Shown here piece after piece: positions 22,277 through 35,278 of a stretch of DNA of 64,000 bases. A model generated the notes under the pieces. The model was not told where the DNA came from, did no database searches, and saw only the letters and a program-made list of their open reading frames with translations. Source of the DNA: Alopecurus myosuroides (Eukaryota; Streptophyta; Magnoliopsida; Poales; Poaceae); NCBI GenBank assembly GCA_028641055.1, contig CM054060.1, positions 293,556,660-293,620,659 on the forward strand, read 5' to 3'. Each line of letters starts with the position of its first letter. The stretch's first letter is position 1. The position numbers were made by a program, and so were the translations under genes.

Positions 22277-25200
22277 GCAAGCGAGGACTAAGGGAGGGCC
22301 AACAAACACAATGTTAGTGTTGGAGTGCAGGTGCTTCCCCCCTTTGACTTTACTTGGGAGGCGGGGTACTTCCCTAAATTAGCAAATTTCCTTTAAAAAG
22401 TGGTCCAAAACTTTTGTTTCCTAGTTTGAACAAAAATTAAGGTTAGTGCAGAACTACCTGGAAACGTACCGTAAATTTTTACATGAGTTCCTAGCTATAT
22501 CCCACATCTTACATAACACATATGGAGTGGTATACCATTCTCATAACCAGGTACATAAGAAGCTAAAAATATAGCTTGTGGGTGCAAAGGTTAGGTTGCT
22601 AAGATAAAACAAACAGACAGAATAATACCCATGGCAGTGGATATTAGCCTCACACAATCAATTATCACTTAATGTGTTCATGATTTTAGTTGGATGTTTT
22701 AGTGTCATAAGATACTCTTAAGCACAATCATAACACAAGTATAAACTCATGCTAAGATAAAACATTTAATTAAAATCCAATAAGCAAGCAAACAACACCA
22801 CAGATGAATAGACTATTTATTCACTAGGTTATTGTTTATTAGAGGTTTTGGAATCCATCAATCATGAACAATTAGCAAACAACCAGTAGCTAAAAACCAA
22901 TGAATACAATCATAAAGGTACCCTAAAACACCGTCTTCACACAAGATAAAAATTCCTATTTCACAGGCATATAAATAACATGACTGCACAAATAACACAC
23001 TAGTATGAAAAATCTACACCAGCATGCTATAAGAGATAATCATATCCTATAACCATAGAACATGCAACTAAATAATTCATGGCATGATAACAGAAGTAAT
23101 AACTTCCTAAACATGCTATATCAACACATATACTCCTAAAATAAAAAGAGGGTAATACTAGAGCAAAAATCACCATTTTCTAGTGGTGAACTAGTTTCAT
23201 TCTAGAGAAGCAAACAATGCTGTCATGATGTTTAAACTTAAACAAGCAAGTCATGAATATAAATGTACCTAATAACAGTACACAAAACTTACTCATGTTA
23301 GTAAGCACAAACATCAAAACAATCCCATGATACAACTATTACACGTGCATAAATTAATTCTAGCAATTTCTGTTTTCTTTAGCCAATTACTAGCAAACAA
23401 GCAAGGTATAACTCACACAACCAGTAGCTATGTAATTAATGAAAAGTTATCTAAACCTTTTCAAAAATCCATACACTCAATTTAAAATTATTCACAAACA
23501 ATCTACCAATCCAGAGGAATTTATTTTATTTGCGAACAATTTAATGTTTGCACACGATAGTGAAACATTTCTTAACATGATACCCCTAAGGAATATTATG
23601 CTAACAAAAGGATCACACCTAAACCTATTAGTATTTACTAATAAGAGATAAACTTCTCACTTGCATAAGTGAAAAGAAACCACTATATTTTCCATGGTGG
23701 AAAATAGAAATCAATCACATAGTGAAACATGCTATTTTCACACAGGTGAATGGTTGGGGATTTTCATCCTCAAGCCAAAATGCAATGGGACCAGTGGGCT
23801 ATGGCCTACTAATACCAAGGCAAAAATAGGTACTAAGCCTCTGGTTACTCATGAAAAAATTTGCATACAAGATTAAAATATAAGGCTATTTAATGTAGTG
23901 AAGCAATACTAGTGCATAATGATAGCAATGCTTACACATGCTTTACTATGAAGAGACATGCAAGCTAACATAGGTACAAGCATCAAAATAACAGTACCTA
24001 AATGGTACTGGACTCAAGGAAAAACATAGCACAAAATCTACTAAGAAAGTATACACAGATCCAGCTCTCACAAAACTAGAAGGTAACAAATGCTAGTTCA
24101 TTTTTATTCGAGTTTCCAATCATGCACCCACTTTCTAGGGTAGATTTATTGTAAGAAAACAACATATTAACAAGTCCTAACAACTCCATATAAGTTAGGA
24201 AGCAAGACTGAATAACACACAAATTTTATTTCAATCAAGAGCACACAAAGAAACAAAAATAGGAAAATTGATGTTTCCTATATCTATCACAACCATTCGA
24301 TCGTTCACTTAATTTCTAAACCCCTAATCTCATAGTACCTACAACGTCTACTAAGATTTGGTTTCCAAAGTAGATACACAAGATATCCTATTGACTATTA
24401 AACGAATAAGTCACCATCTTATTTTCTCGTGACTTCTCCTTTTTACCAACTAGATTAAAAGGTGTCCTAAGTCACTTAATTTCTTGGTTTAGAAAGAGTT
24501 GTCAGTAGTTCGCATGCTTTGGTTAGGTGTCAACCTAAGATTAGACCAAGCATGTTAGTCTTGTTAGCTTTCTATTTAATCATGTTTGTCCGACAAGATA
24601 CGACTAGCGTCATCGTACGTCGAATATTGAATTGTGCTTTTCGGATTGGCTTTTGAGGGGGTTGCGCATCATGGCATGTGAAGACTTCTTTTGCAAACCT
24701 TTCTCCAGAGGAGGGAGGTATATAACTTTTAAAAGGGGATCTCTTTAGTTTGGTCTTTTAAAAAGGGGACACAAAAAGTGCGACATTTAGCCAACAGGGT
24801 AAAAAGAGTCTTTTGCAAATAGACAAAACACAGGGGTTTTGGTCAGTATTGGTTGGTTTTCTTCACGCCTTTTCTTCTTTAAAGGTTGTCGTTGTTGGAG
24901 CTTTATCTGTTGGAGTGCATCACTGGTAGCAACGCTATCAGCTCGTGTGGCTTGATGGTCCTCTATTATTAGGCCCAATGGTGCTTTCATTGATTGTGGG
25001 GGAGATGGTGGTGGTTCACGACGGGTGGCATTATGAAGCGAACACAAGTATAAGTCTAAGCAACAAATTCTTGTTTTTTGAATGCTATACAAACATTTTT
25101 GCTTGCAAAAATTTAACAAGAGGCGATTCAAAAACAAGAGCGGGGCAAGCACAAATCTGCAAATTTTGAGCACCCCACAAACATATAGAAGCCTAGATGA

Positions 25201-25830
25201 ACCAAATTCTACACCACACAATAGCACAAAGTCCTACGGACACACATAAGCAAGCCAAAACACACAAGCAAGCCTCCATTGGAGCTACGTAGGGGGAGAC
25301 GACTCATGGGGTCATCGCTAAATTACTCCAAACTAGACTGATCCAAAATCCTAGAAGTGGCTGAAGAACTATATCTACTTCTGACCATCATCACTGTAGA
25401 GCTATGCAATTATTTTGGTCTTCTCGGGACATCGGCAAGTATACAAGTTTTTGGATGGAAACAAGATAATAGAAGTAAAGTTTTGATAAAACTTTATGCA
25501 ACAATCTGTTTTTGAAACTCCAACTATTTTCTGGACAGAAAACTTCAAAGACGAGAGATGTTTCAAAAACAGAGCGGAGCAGTTGCAAACAAGTAAGAAA
25601 TAGACTCTTAACCGAGAGACATACCAACTCTATAAGGCCCGCCCTTCAAACCATTGTTCAAGGACGCCCTTGATATGCATTTAGAATCTTTTGAAAAGAT
25701 AATAAGGAGGGAAAATATACTAAAATTCCCTTAGATAAAAATAATTTAGATAGTAAATAGGTTTTTACTCAAAAATACTTTTCTTTCCTATCTGACGTCC
25801 ATGCTAAATAAGGTCTCCTAAGGTCAGGAT

Positions 25831-25843
25831 GGCTCTGATACCA
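25831..25843 (-). other. Primer binding site, element B (tRNA-Met type)
   Basis: The minus strand reads TGGTATCAGAGCC, four bases from the LTR start at 25848. Confidence 0.92.
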
Positions 25844-25847
25844 ACTC

Positions 25848-28800
25848 TGTAAGGACCCCAGACCGGCAGTCTGAAACCCTACGTATGCATACATTCACGA
25901 TCCCAGAAAGATCAGTCGTGAACAACATACACAGTTGGCACACAGAAATACATCATCCATTACACGAATACATAAAGGTATTACACAAATGATCACATGA
26001 TCAAGTTTAACACAACTGCCAAAAGGGCAGGCAATTTAACAAACACAGCGGAAGACAATTAAAACACAACGTAGTTGAGCCCAAGTCACGCCTTAACCTA
26101 TAGGCTGCTGACCCGGAGACGATCCTAGTTCGCAAAGCCGTCAACTCCGTACTTCTCTTCATAGATCTCCTTCGGAGGTTCCTTCTCAAAATATGATAAG
26201 TAGATACCAGGGGCGAAACCATAATGAGTACATTTGAATGTACTCAGCAAGACATCCATCATGTCACTTACCAACATGCAAATATGCTTATATGGTGGAA
26301 TAGGTAGGCTATAAATATGGTTCACTATCAATGGTGTTCATATATGATGACACCACAGTTGCAGTCAGGTTTATCCGTATCTTCGTTGAAGAAGATACTT
26401 CAGAAGAAAAATAATATATAGTTTTATTTCTCTTGTAGATATCACATGTACAAGAGGTTTTGTAAACTTTGTTAAAGAATATTTTCTCTTTGCAAAACTT
26501 CTTGGAATCAGTTTCCAGAATTCTTGCTTAGAGTATAAAAGGTTTTCTTTGCAAAACAATTTGTTTTGTATAACATCATCTGGCTTTTCATCATCAATGA
26601 TAACTCCACGGTATAAGTTTCCATTCCTTTCCGAACTTCACAAGTTCAACACTTCCTTTCAAAATTTCCCTTTCAAAAACATCCTTTTTGAAAACATTGA
26701 CACAATGCTAGCTACATGGCCATTCAACTGTCCATATCCGAGGACGCGGCTTCTTCGAAAAAGTTATACTCTGCAGAGGTGTACACATCCACCAGATCCA
26801 GTACACCTCACGTGAACAATCACGGACTGTAACAACAGTATGTAAACATCAGGTATCTGATCATAACCATCCACTATGTTCAAGCTAGAATATGCCTATC
26901 TCTCAGTTGAGTTTTACCACATCCCTGGCACCGAGCTAATCCCCGCCAAGCCAGGATGCCTCAACTGATGCATCCGGAGGGAAAATTAATCCCACACTTT
27001 ATACTCTCCACGACATTCGGTTCAGAGGATCGCATCCCCTATAGCACATTGAGATAGCACACACTAATAAGAACAAACTTCAAGTTAAGCCCCTTGCCCA
27101 TGTTGGGGTAGGGTGGCAGTACGGTAAAGGTTGTCCGGCGAAGACTAGGTTATGTGTCATTTTTTAAAACACCACTTTCTCAAAAATGACCACTTCCACA
27201 TTCCTCCGGAGAACAAGGATCCGCCTTTTCTCCGGGTTTTTCCGTAAAGCCTTTGTTTTGTAGAATCACAATTTTAGGGTGTCCACTTAGGGACTAGTAT
27301 ATTTGATGGTAATAAATACCATATGGTGGCCTATGGGCTTGGTATTACCAAGTTTAACTACTGGCATGATAGTAACCTATAATATAGTATAGTAGTAAAT
27401 TCCACATCAAAAATAGTTTTGATAATCAAGTTTTTGTAAAACTTCAGAGGTAAAACATGCATGATAGGTAATTATAAGTATTGTATCAGCAAGCATCAGG
27501 ATGGCTTACCTGGTATCCCCTTGTGTCCCTGGTTTTGGAGTGACTGGAACTTGAAACCGAGCTTCACGACACTCCTTCCTCTTCGTTTTCTAACGTCGTA
27601 AAAAGAATAAAGGACACACATTCAGAACCAATCAAGGCAAGAAACCATTCATAACAATACATACAGCAAGGAAATCTAATAATAACAAAATCACTCAATT
27701 ATTAATTGAGGCAAACAATCAAACAATCCTACTTGGCAGAAATGCCATTTAATAAGACAACTTAAGGTTGGAGGGACATATCTCACAACCTTAATATCAT
27801 GGATTCAGTGGGTGTGCCACTCTCATACCAAGATATTAATAAACCCAAAATATACTTAGTTTCACAAGGGTGAGACTACTAAAAGTATATAAAACATGCA
27901 CAAAAATAAGCATGGCAATGGGTCTATCAACCACACCACAAAAAAGAAAAAGGTAGCTATCCTACTAAATCAAATTTCACACCAAGAATAAATAAGGCAC
28001 ATGATTTGCAAAAGTTACCTTTACAAATCAGTGAGCCTACACAAGGATAACAAGGTAATAGACTCATCACAAAGCACACAATTCTCATAGTGAGAACAAT
28101 AGAAACAATGACTGAAAAGGAGGAATCCTATAGACATGCTTCTACTAAAAGTTTGCTATGCAAGCATGCATAATATGTAAAGTACTAACATGCAAACAAG
28201 GAACCATGTTATAATTATGGTAAATGAAAACATGTCTTTATGCAAGGATACATAAACATCTACCAAACACAAGTTGGCAGGAAAATTAATTCAACACAAA
28301 AACTGCTAAGGAAACTAGTACTACTCAAACATGAAGAATCAATGGATGAATTTCAATCAAGTAATTGAAATACAACCAGAGGGTCCATGTCATAAAAACA
28401 GGAGTTAAAAACATCTATACTTGCTATAACAAAAATATCCCATTTAGCAAAACAATGCATCAGTTTGCAGGGCAACTCCTACATACTAGTAGTAATAAAA
28501 AGGGCATTACTAGAGGAATCAAACAACACTCCAAAGATGGATTTTTCCTAGCAAGACCCACATTATTACAACCACTTACAAACAGAAGCATACCCATTTT
28601 TGTTTAGCACAAAAATTCCCAAAGCAAAAATACTAGGCACTCACTAGTTATGAAGTTATATAAAAGAAACACATCTAGTGTGGGGGAAATAATGTTTCCA
28701 CCAAAAATGCAATGAAACCAGTGGGTGTTCCACTAGCATAACAAAGAATTAAGAGGTCACAATGCCTCTGGTCATACTTGACAAAAATTACAAAAGCCTA

Positions 28801-31800
28801 AACTAGCATCTAGTGCAATAACCATACTAGTAGATAATAATAGGGTGCTAAAAACAAGCAAGGTAATGATACTCATGCTATTGTTTTCACACATGTGAAA
28901 ACTTTAGGGGTCAAGTACTCATAACAACCTTATCAAAATGCTACTGGTCCTATGAATACAACATAAAAATATGTGGTTTTACAACCACAAATTCTTATGT
29001 CAAAAATCCCACACATGAGGGAATTTTTCCATAACATTCTCATAGTAATGATTAAGCTACTCATGCTTTTATACCAACTCAAATGCAAGCTAGCAGAGGT
29101 GATACTAACAAAATATAAGTACCAACATGGTACTGAATCTAATATCTCAACACAACAATTCAATCACTTGCACACAAATTAATCATTCAAAAATTATATG
29201 CAAGTAATAAACTAGAGATTAAAACATATTCTATTCCCATAAATCATATTTCTTCTCAACTCAAGTCCACACAATCTAACATGCTAAAATATTTAAGTAA
29301 CACTTATAAAAAAAGTTCACACAACTTATACATGCTAGAAAACAATATTGCAACACAAAAATATATTCACACAATTTAATTAACTAAAATGCCAAAATGG
29401 CAGAAACATGCAAAACAAAGATCTGTCCACCAAATTTTCTAGGATGCTCTAAAATTTAAACCCATCTAGGTTTGGATAGACCTAAACATATACAAGACCA
29501 TCCAGTTGAGTTTGCATAAAAAATCATTTTTAATAATTTTATAAAAATCACCAAAGTGCTCTCTGGTGTTTTACCGAATTGCATGCCATTTCTAAAATAC
29601 TAGGAATTTGGAAACGAGGTTAAATGCTACTGTTAGGAAATTTCAAGGGCTTTCCAATGCAATTTGCCTCACTTCATTCTGAGTTGTGAAATAAAAATGG
29701 TGCTCATTTTTGTGTTTCTGGTACCTGTTGCCAAATCATTTTTCATTGCAAAAATATCCATCCAAATGTAGATCTACAAGTTGGAGGTAGTTTAGATTTA
29801 GTTGATGTACCACTGTGAATTTTAGTTTGGTCAAATTCATTTTTTTGGTTGCCTTTTAGAGCCAAAAGCAACCATGTATGTTTCTGTCAAAATTAAATGG
29901 AAAAATTAGTGTTGTTGGGCCAGATCTGCAAACGGGCCGGCCAGATCTAAACTCACCGCGCGCGGATCTACCCTTAGACGCTGACCAGCGGGCCAGCGCC
30001 CACGCGGCAGCCACGCGAGCAAGCGCAGAGCCCCACCTGCCAGTTTGACCGTACCAAGCGCGGGTCCAGGGTGATGACGCGGGCGCTGCGTCACTGTGAC
30101 ATCATCGCCGGCGGGAAACTGCTCCGGCGAGCAAATTCCGGCGCAACCGGCCATCAAACTTCGAATCGACGGTACCTACATGATGCTAATGACACGGGGA
30201 ATCACCTAGGGACAGTTTCGTTTCCAGGGAGGCCTCGTAGCGCGGCCGGCGACGAGGACACGGCGGCGGCCGGACACGTCCACGGCGCGGCGACGATTTT
30301 GGGCGAGAGGGAGAGGGGAAATGGGTCGGGGAGGACCGTATGCTAACCGTGAACTCAAGGGATGACTCGGTGAGGTCGGAGAGGGCTCGAGGTAGCGGCA
30401 ATGTCTCGCCGGAGCTCCGCCGGGCTCGGAGAGGGGAATGGATGGCGCGGCTACCACACGTCGTTACAGCTCGATTCCTTCTGCCTGGAGGACTACCACG
30501 ACGAGGCGGAGCTGATGGGCACCACGGCTGCCGTCGGTGAGCTCCCATTCGGCCCAATCGACGACAAGCCCGAGCTAGGGTTTTCGGTTTGGGATTCTAG
30601 TACAGAGAGAGAGGAAGAGAGCTCGAGTGGGGGGGAGAGAGGAGCATGTGAGGGTTCAGAGGTGCACATGGGGGGCCTCTTATCCTCCTTGATGCCTTCT
30701 AATCGAAGCAAAAGCTAGGTGTTCTGTAACTACAGAGAGCTAGAGGTAGGAGATGACTTGGATTACTTTTAGGTCCCTGCAATTTTACAAATAGGTCCCT
30801 GTCCTTTCTGTAAATGGTTGTTTTCACTAGGAAAACAAAGTTTAAATTTTAAATCCTTTTGCACAAAATTCTAATTAGTTGATATGTACAACATATGTGA
30901 AAATTGGCTCAATTGAATAAACTTGATAATTCAAAGTTGTTCAAATTTGAATTCTTGCATAAATGGACATTGAATTTATTAACCTACTTGGGAGCTTCCA
31001 AAAATGGTAATTTTTGGCACACATTCCTTATTTGATGTGTTCCTTATGTGGTAGAAAATTCAAGTCATTTTGAGTTACTTCATAGAACAAACTTGTTCAA
31101 ATTTCAAAAAGGTGCTGTCAAGAAAACAGGGGTTTTTGGCAACTTAATCAATTAAAAAACTTGTGCCCTTTTGGTTTTCATCCTCATTTATGATATAGAG
31201 CATGTGGTATTTATTTCATGGCATTTGGAAAAAGTTTGTAGAACAAACTTGTTCAAAATTCCAATTGTTGCTGTGGAGACAATTCATGTTTTCAGGACTT
31301 TAATGGATTCAAATTTTGGTCTCCTATTGTGTGTGTTCCTTATTTGATATAAGGAAGCAATGGTATTAATTTCAGCTCATTTTAAGAAAGTTTCCAATAG
31401 TAACTTGTTTGAGTTTTCTTTTTCTAGAAATATTGGAAATTCAATTTAATAAGGCACTTGGCTTTTCTTTAACAATGCTTTGCCAAAATATTTATGTGAC
31501 TAGGGATAGCAAGTCAATGCTCTCCAATACTTTGTTTTTAAGTTTGCAAGGTTGGAAAAACATTTGATAATATTTTGGTGAAGCATTTAAGAATGCCTCT
31601 TTTTCTGATAATCTTTTAGGGAAATTTATTAAGTGTTTCCTCTTTCTTAATTTAGAACTTGGAACAATATTCAACAAGTAGTAGATTCATAATATAGATT
31701 TGGAAGACTCTTTGATCAATACTTACTTTAGAAAATATTGTCAAAGTCATTGGAACAATATGTTGAATATTTTGTTTTCAATTTCTTAGCCAAGTAAGTT

Positions 31801-31910
31801 TATATAATTAGTTTGTTTAGTTGCACTCAAACAAATACAACCAAAGTTTAATTGTCAAGCAATTAGCAAAACAACTGTGTTATCAGGTATTCCAAAATTG
31901 GGATGTGACC
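25848..31910 (-). repeat. 5' LTR of element B (6,063 bp)
   Basis: Near-identical to 16176-22237. Differences are scattered single bases and one- to two-base indels (for example near 26098-26101, 26193 and 27003). The terminal base is C where the left LTR has A, so the canonical CA end is lost here. The GC-rich island is at about 29920-30720. Confidence 0.93.
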
Positions 31911-31915
31911 ACTTA
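31911..31915. other. Target-site duplication of element B, right copy (ACTTA)
   Basis: Matches 16171-16175. The C LTR resumes immediately after it. Confidence 0.95.
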
Positions 31916-34347
31916 TTCATTGATCTTCCTTGTAGCTCTTCATGTTGCCACTAAATTGAAGATGAAGTTTTCTTCTTGTGCTTGAGTCTTGATCTTCATT
32001 TTGCTGACTTGGTGAATTCTTCAAGCAAGAATGGTGGAGTGTAGAAGTAGATAGAAAACTATGTACTGGTGTTTTAGGTTCACTACTTGGTATTTTATAT
32101 GGTTTACATACATTAATTACTTGGTCTTGTCTCCAATATAGCCAAAATAACAAAGGTAACAAGGATAGAAATAAATTCTAAGACATAAGCTACTAGGTCG
32201 ACTACTATGATAGGGGTTTGGCTAAAATTTACATGGTCATGGTCCAAGGTTGTCTAAAATGTTTATATAATTATTCCTCTGGTTCAAGGCCACCAAAATG
32301 AACAATTTTTCAAAAGGAACTACATTGAAATTATTTATAGAAATTAATCTATGCCAAAATACTTAATTGGAAAACTTAATTCTAAATTCAAACTTAATTT
32401 GATAAAAAATTATTTTGGGACAGAGGGTATTAAAGTACACATCCTAAGGTTTCCAAACATATTTTTTTTGCAATTTTTGGATTTATAGAATTTGAATTAA
32501 GTCAAATTTCATCAAACAAGCATATTTGCATTTGAACAAATTTTAAATATACAAATTTAAATTTGGCCAATGCCAAAAGTTTCTATATGTCCTGGTGATT
32601 TCAAAAAGTCCAAGTTTGATAAATTTGGGATTATGGTTTAAAAGTTATGATGAATTGAAGTTGTAGAGGTAATCTGTAAAACTGCCCAATTAAATCCAGA
32701 GAAGAGATGGGCCACGTATCTGTCCCTGATTAGTTGGTTGTGCTGACTGTGCTGTCTGTGTGGTGCTGACTGTACATGCTGACTGGGTTAAGTGAAAAGA
32801 TCCGGGGCGTTGGATCTAGATCCAACAGGGGCGTACCCCTTCGGGCGAGATCTAATCCTAGCCATCTGATTCAGATCCAAAGGCACAGGGACTAGGGCTT
32901 ACCCTGGCACCACTCCGGTGGCCGGAGATGGCGGAGACGGTGGTTCTCCGGCGACCCGAGAGGAAGAAAACAACGATGGTTGCCCCTCCGGTGGTCGCCT
33001 CATTCCGGGAATGCGATGAGAAGATGCACCGCAGCACAAAGAACACGCGGGTGGCCACGGAGCGGTGGCTCCCTTCCTCGAGCGTTGGCGCCGAGCAGAC
33101 AGAGGAGCTCTCGACTCTGGTGACCGTGGATCAAAAGGCGTCGCTGATTCTCTGCAGAAAAAAATCGTACAAGTGCATCAGCGTGTGCGCCCGAAAGAGG
33201 GGGTTCGAAAGGGACAAAATATGAAGGCAGGGAGGGGCTACGACGGCCGCAATCGACGACGAACGGCGGCGGGTACTGCGGACTCCGGCGAGGTTATTCG
33301 AGGGCCTCGGGACTCTATTGGGGAAGGAGGCAGAGGGTAAATGGAGAGGGAGGAGAGTGCTATAAGGCGTCGTAGTCGCACCTAGGATTAATTTCCTTAA
33401 TCGTGCGAATTGATTTTGAATCAAAGGAGCGTTTCTTCGGCAACGGGTGAGGAATTTTCGGCTGATTGAAGAAGACGATGGCGTCACCCGTGACGTCACC
33501 TTGCGGGACCCACTTGTCGGTGAGAGAAAGGGAAGAGAGGCTGGGGCGGGCTGTGTTGAGCTGCTGCTGGGCCTCTGCGCTGCACCGCGCGCTAGATAAG
33601 TCTTGGGCCTTTGTGGTCCGGTCTGTTTGCCTTCTTCTCTTTTTTTGTTCATTTCTTTTTCTGTTTTCTCTTTTTCTTTCTAACTTTTGTTTTTAAAAAC
33701 CTTTTAGCCTCAAGTAAAATTTTAAATTCTTGAAATGACATCTTATTTCAACTAAGCACATGTGAAAACTATTTTGGACACAATTCAAATTTGAAAAATT
33801 AAACATGTGATTAAATGCTAATAGTACTTAATGTTATTTTAAAATTAGAAAATAGTAGAAATGTAAATATTTGTCAAATAAATTTCCAGTGACATACTAT
33901 AATGAGAATATTATATTTGAAAGTAATATAATTCATTTTTTCATATTTTATATTTTGATGATATGAGTGATTACTAATAGCAACTTATTACCATTTAATC
34001 GATTCATATCAAATAATTAATATTGTTGATCAATAAAATTCGAGAGAGTTACCACTATCAAAAATGTTGTTTCCAAAAGTGTGATTCATTTTCATATGAA
34101 AATAATTCATTGGAAAACATTTAGAGAATACGATTTGCTTAAAGAAAGATAATAATTATTGAATAAAGAAAAATTATTTGAATAAGGTTTAGGGTTTATG
34201 GAATTGAGAAAATTGGATTCTTTATTCCAATTACATATTGTTTTCTTTTATTTCCTCCTTTTATTTGGTTTTTGGTGATTGTCATAACATGAAAACAAAA
34301 AGTTTCAAATTTTTGTGATTTTTTTGTTTTCCAAAAATTATGTTACA
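31916..34347 (-). repeat. 5' LTR of element C, second part
   Basis: Aligns to about 10488-12933, including the GC-rich island (32880-33600) and the AT-rich tail. It ends TTATGTTACA where the left copy has TTAGGGATGTTACA, so four bases (GGGA) beside the terminus are missing. Many small differences from the left copy indicate an older element than B. Confidence 0.88.
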
Positions 34348-34367
34348 CACATAGTTAGTTTTGCATA

Positions 34368-34585
34368 CTCCCTCCGTCCTCGAATAAGTGTACCTCTAGA
34401 ATTGGTTTTGGTCAAACTTTTTAAACTTTGTCCATTAGATGGTGGAAACATGACTAAACAACAGTAAACATGGTGAAAACATTGTTTCCTTCATTCAAAA
34501 TCACTTTGTTAAAAAGGTTGATCAAGACTTGTTTCCAAAACGATTTTACTCGAAGCAAAACTTTACATTTCACTAAATGATTTGT
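34368..34585. mobile_element. Stowaway-type MITE fragment (left end only)
   Basis: CTCCCTCCGTCCTCGAATAAG directly after TA is the typical Stowaway (Tc1/mariner) end. No matching right terminus is seen before Athila-like coding sequence starts, so the right part is lost or replaced. The right limit given is approximate. Confidence 0.6.
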
Positions 34586-34630
34586 TACCTCAACTTTGAT
34601 AGACATAGTCCCAATCATGACAATTTCCTA

Positions 34631-35278
34631 TTATTTGTGTGGAATTGGAATAGGACAATGGAATTCCCCAATCTTGATGGTATCAATGTTATCAATTGAA
34701 TTTAAACCATATTTCTTATCAATCTTGGGAAAATAAACCATGTGCTCTTTGTCATTAACATTAAAAGTTAACTTTGCTTTGTTGCAATCAATAACAGCCC
34801 ATGTAGTGTTAAGAAAAGGTCTCCCAAGAATAATAGACATATTACCATATTCAGACATTTCCAACACACCAAAGTCAGTTAATATCAAATAGTTATTAGC
34901 CACTTGAGTAGGAACATCCTCACATATACCAACAGGAATAGTAGTAGATGTGTCAGCCATTTGCAAGGATATATCAGTTGGTACCATTTTTTCTGAAGAA
35001 GCCTCTTATAGAGAGAGAAAGGTATAACACTAACTCCTTCTCCCAAATCACATAAAGCAGGTCTAACATAATTTATTTTAATGGATAATGGAATTGTTGG
35101 TATACTAGGATCTCCAAGCTTCTTTGGAACCTTGCCATTGAAAAAGTAATTAGCAAGCATAGTGGATATTTCCTCATTAGGAATCGTCCTTTTGTTAGAG
35201 ACAATATATTTCATATATTTCAAATAAGGAGATAATTTAATAGCATTAGTTAAAGGAATTTGCAAAAAAAAAAAGCAT
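34631..35278 (-). pseudogene. Athila-type retroviral-like protease, broken
   Basis: Two overlapping minus-strand frames (35286-34885 and 34987-34631) together cover an aspartic protease with the Athila-type motifs VRPALCDLG, VIPFSLYKRL, ISLQMADTST, SIILGRPFLNT and AVIDCNKAKLTF. A frameshift falls near 34990. The active-site region reads DLGEG where the family normally has DLGAS, so the residues after the catalytic Asp are altered as well. Not functional as it stands. Confidence 0.8.

Larger units (their letters stand above)
22238..25847 (-). other. Core of element B (3,610 bp, non-coding)
   Basis: It begins with the minus-strand polypurine tract (22254-22239, containing AAGGGGGGAAG) and a hairpin, and ends at the primer site. 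The body is AT-rich, and I find no gag, protease, reverse-transcriptase or integrase similarity on either strand. The longest ORF is at 24787-25227 (minus, 146 codons). It has a basic, Gln-rich stretch but no recognisable domain, and I do not call it a gene. A functional role as a packaged RNA leader is possible but not shown. Confidence 0.85.
16176..31910 (-). mobile_element. LARD-like non-autonomous LTR retrotransposon B (15,735 bp, complete)
   Basis: The two LTRs (16176-22237, 6,062 bp; 25848-31910, 6,063 bp) flank a 3,610-bp core with a polypurine tract on the left and a primer site on the right, so the element reads on the minus strand. The perfect ACTTA duplication shows a clean insertion into C's LTR. 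No coding region is present; more than three quarters of the element is LTR. This is the architecture of large retrotransposon derivatives (LARDs), for example Sukkula of barley; I have not matched the sequence to that family. By hand, about a dozen substitutions separate the first ~1.4 kb of the LTRs, of order 1%. At the usual grass LTR rate of 1.3e-8 per site per year this implies a few hundred thousand years. Confidence 0.93.
9467..34347 (-). mobile_element. Gypsy-like element C, non-autonomous, disrupted by A and B
   Basis: Two direct copies of one long LTR (9467-12933, and 14055-16175 plus 31916-34347) flank a 1,121-bp core with a polypurine end on the left and a tRNA-Met-type primer site on the right, so it is a minus-strand LTR element. 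Removing B gives a right LTR of about 4,553 bp. The left LTR begins only at LTR base ~1,097, because A is inserted there and the remainder lies left of the window. No coding region was found. A short sample of the LTRs differs by roughly 4-5% by eye, against about 1% for B, in agreement with C being the host of both insertions. CACAT follows the right end and would be its target duplication. Confidence 0.88.

Noticed and set aside
24787..25227. 146-codon ORF near the primer site of element B as a possible gag remnant
   Set aside because: Position is suggestive, but there are no gag motifs, and Cys-rich and low-complexity stretches look random.
33131..33652. 173-codon minus-strand ORF in C's right LTR
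   Set aside because: The matching left-LTR region (11715-12083) is broken into different frames. The composition is that of the GC-rich leader and there is no domain.
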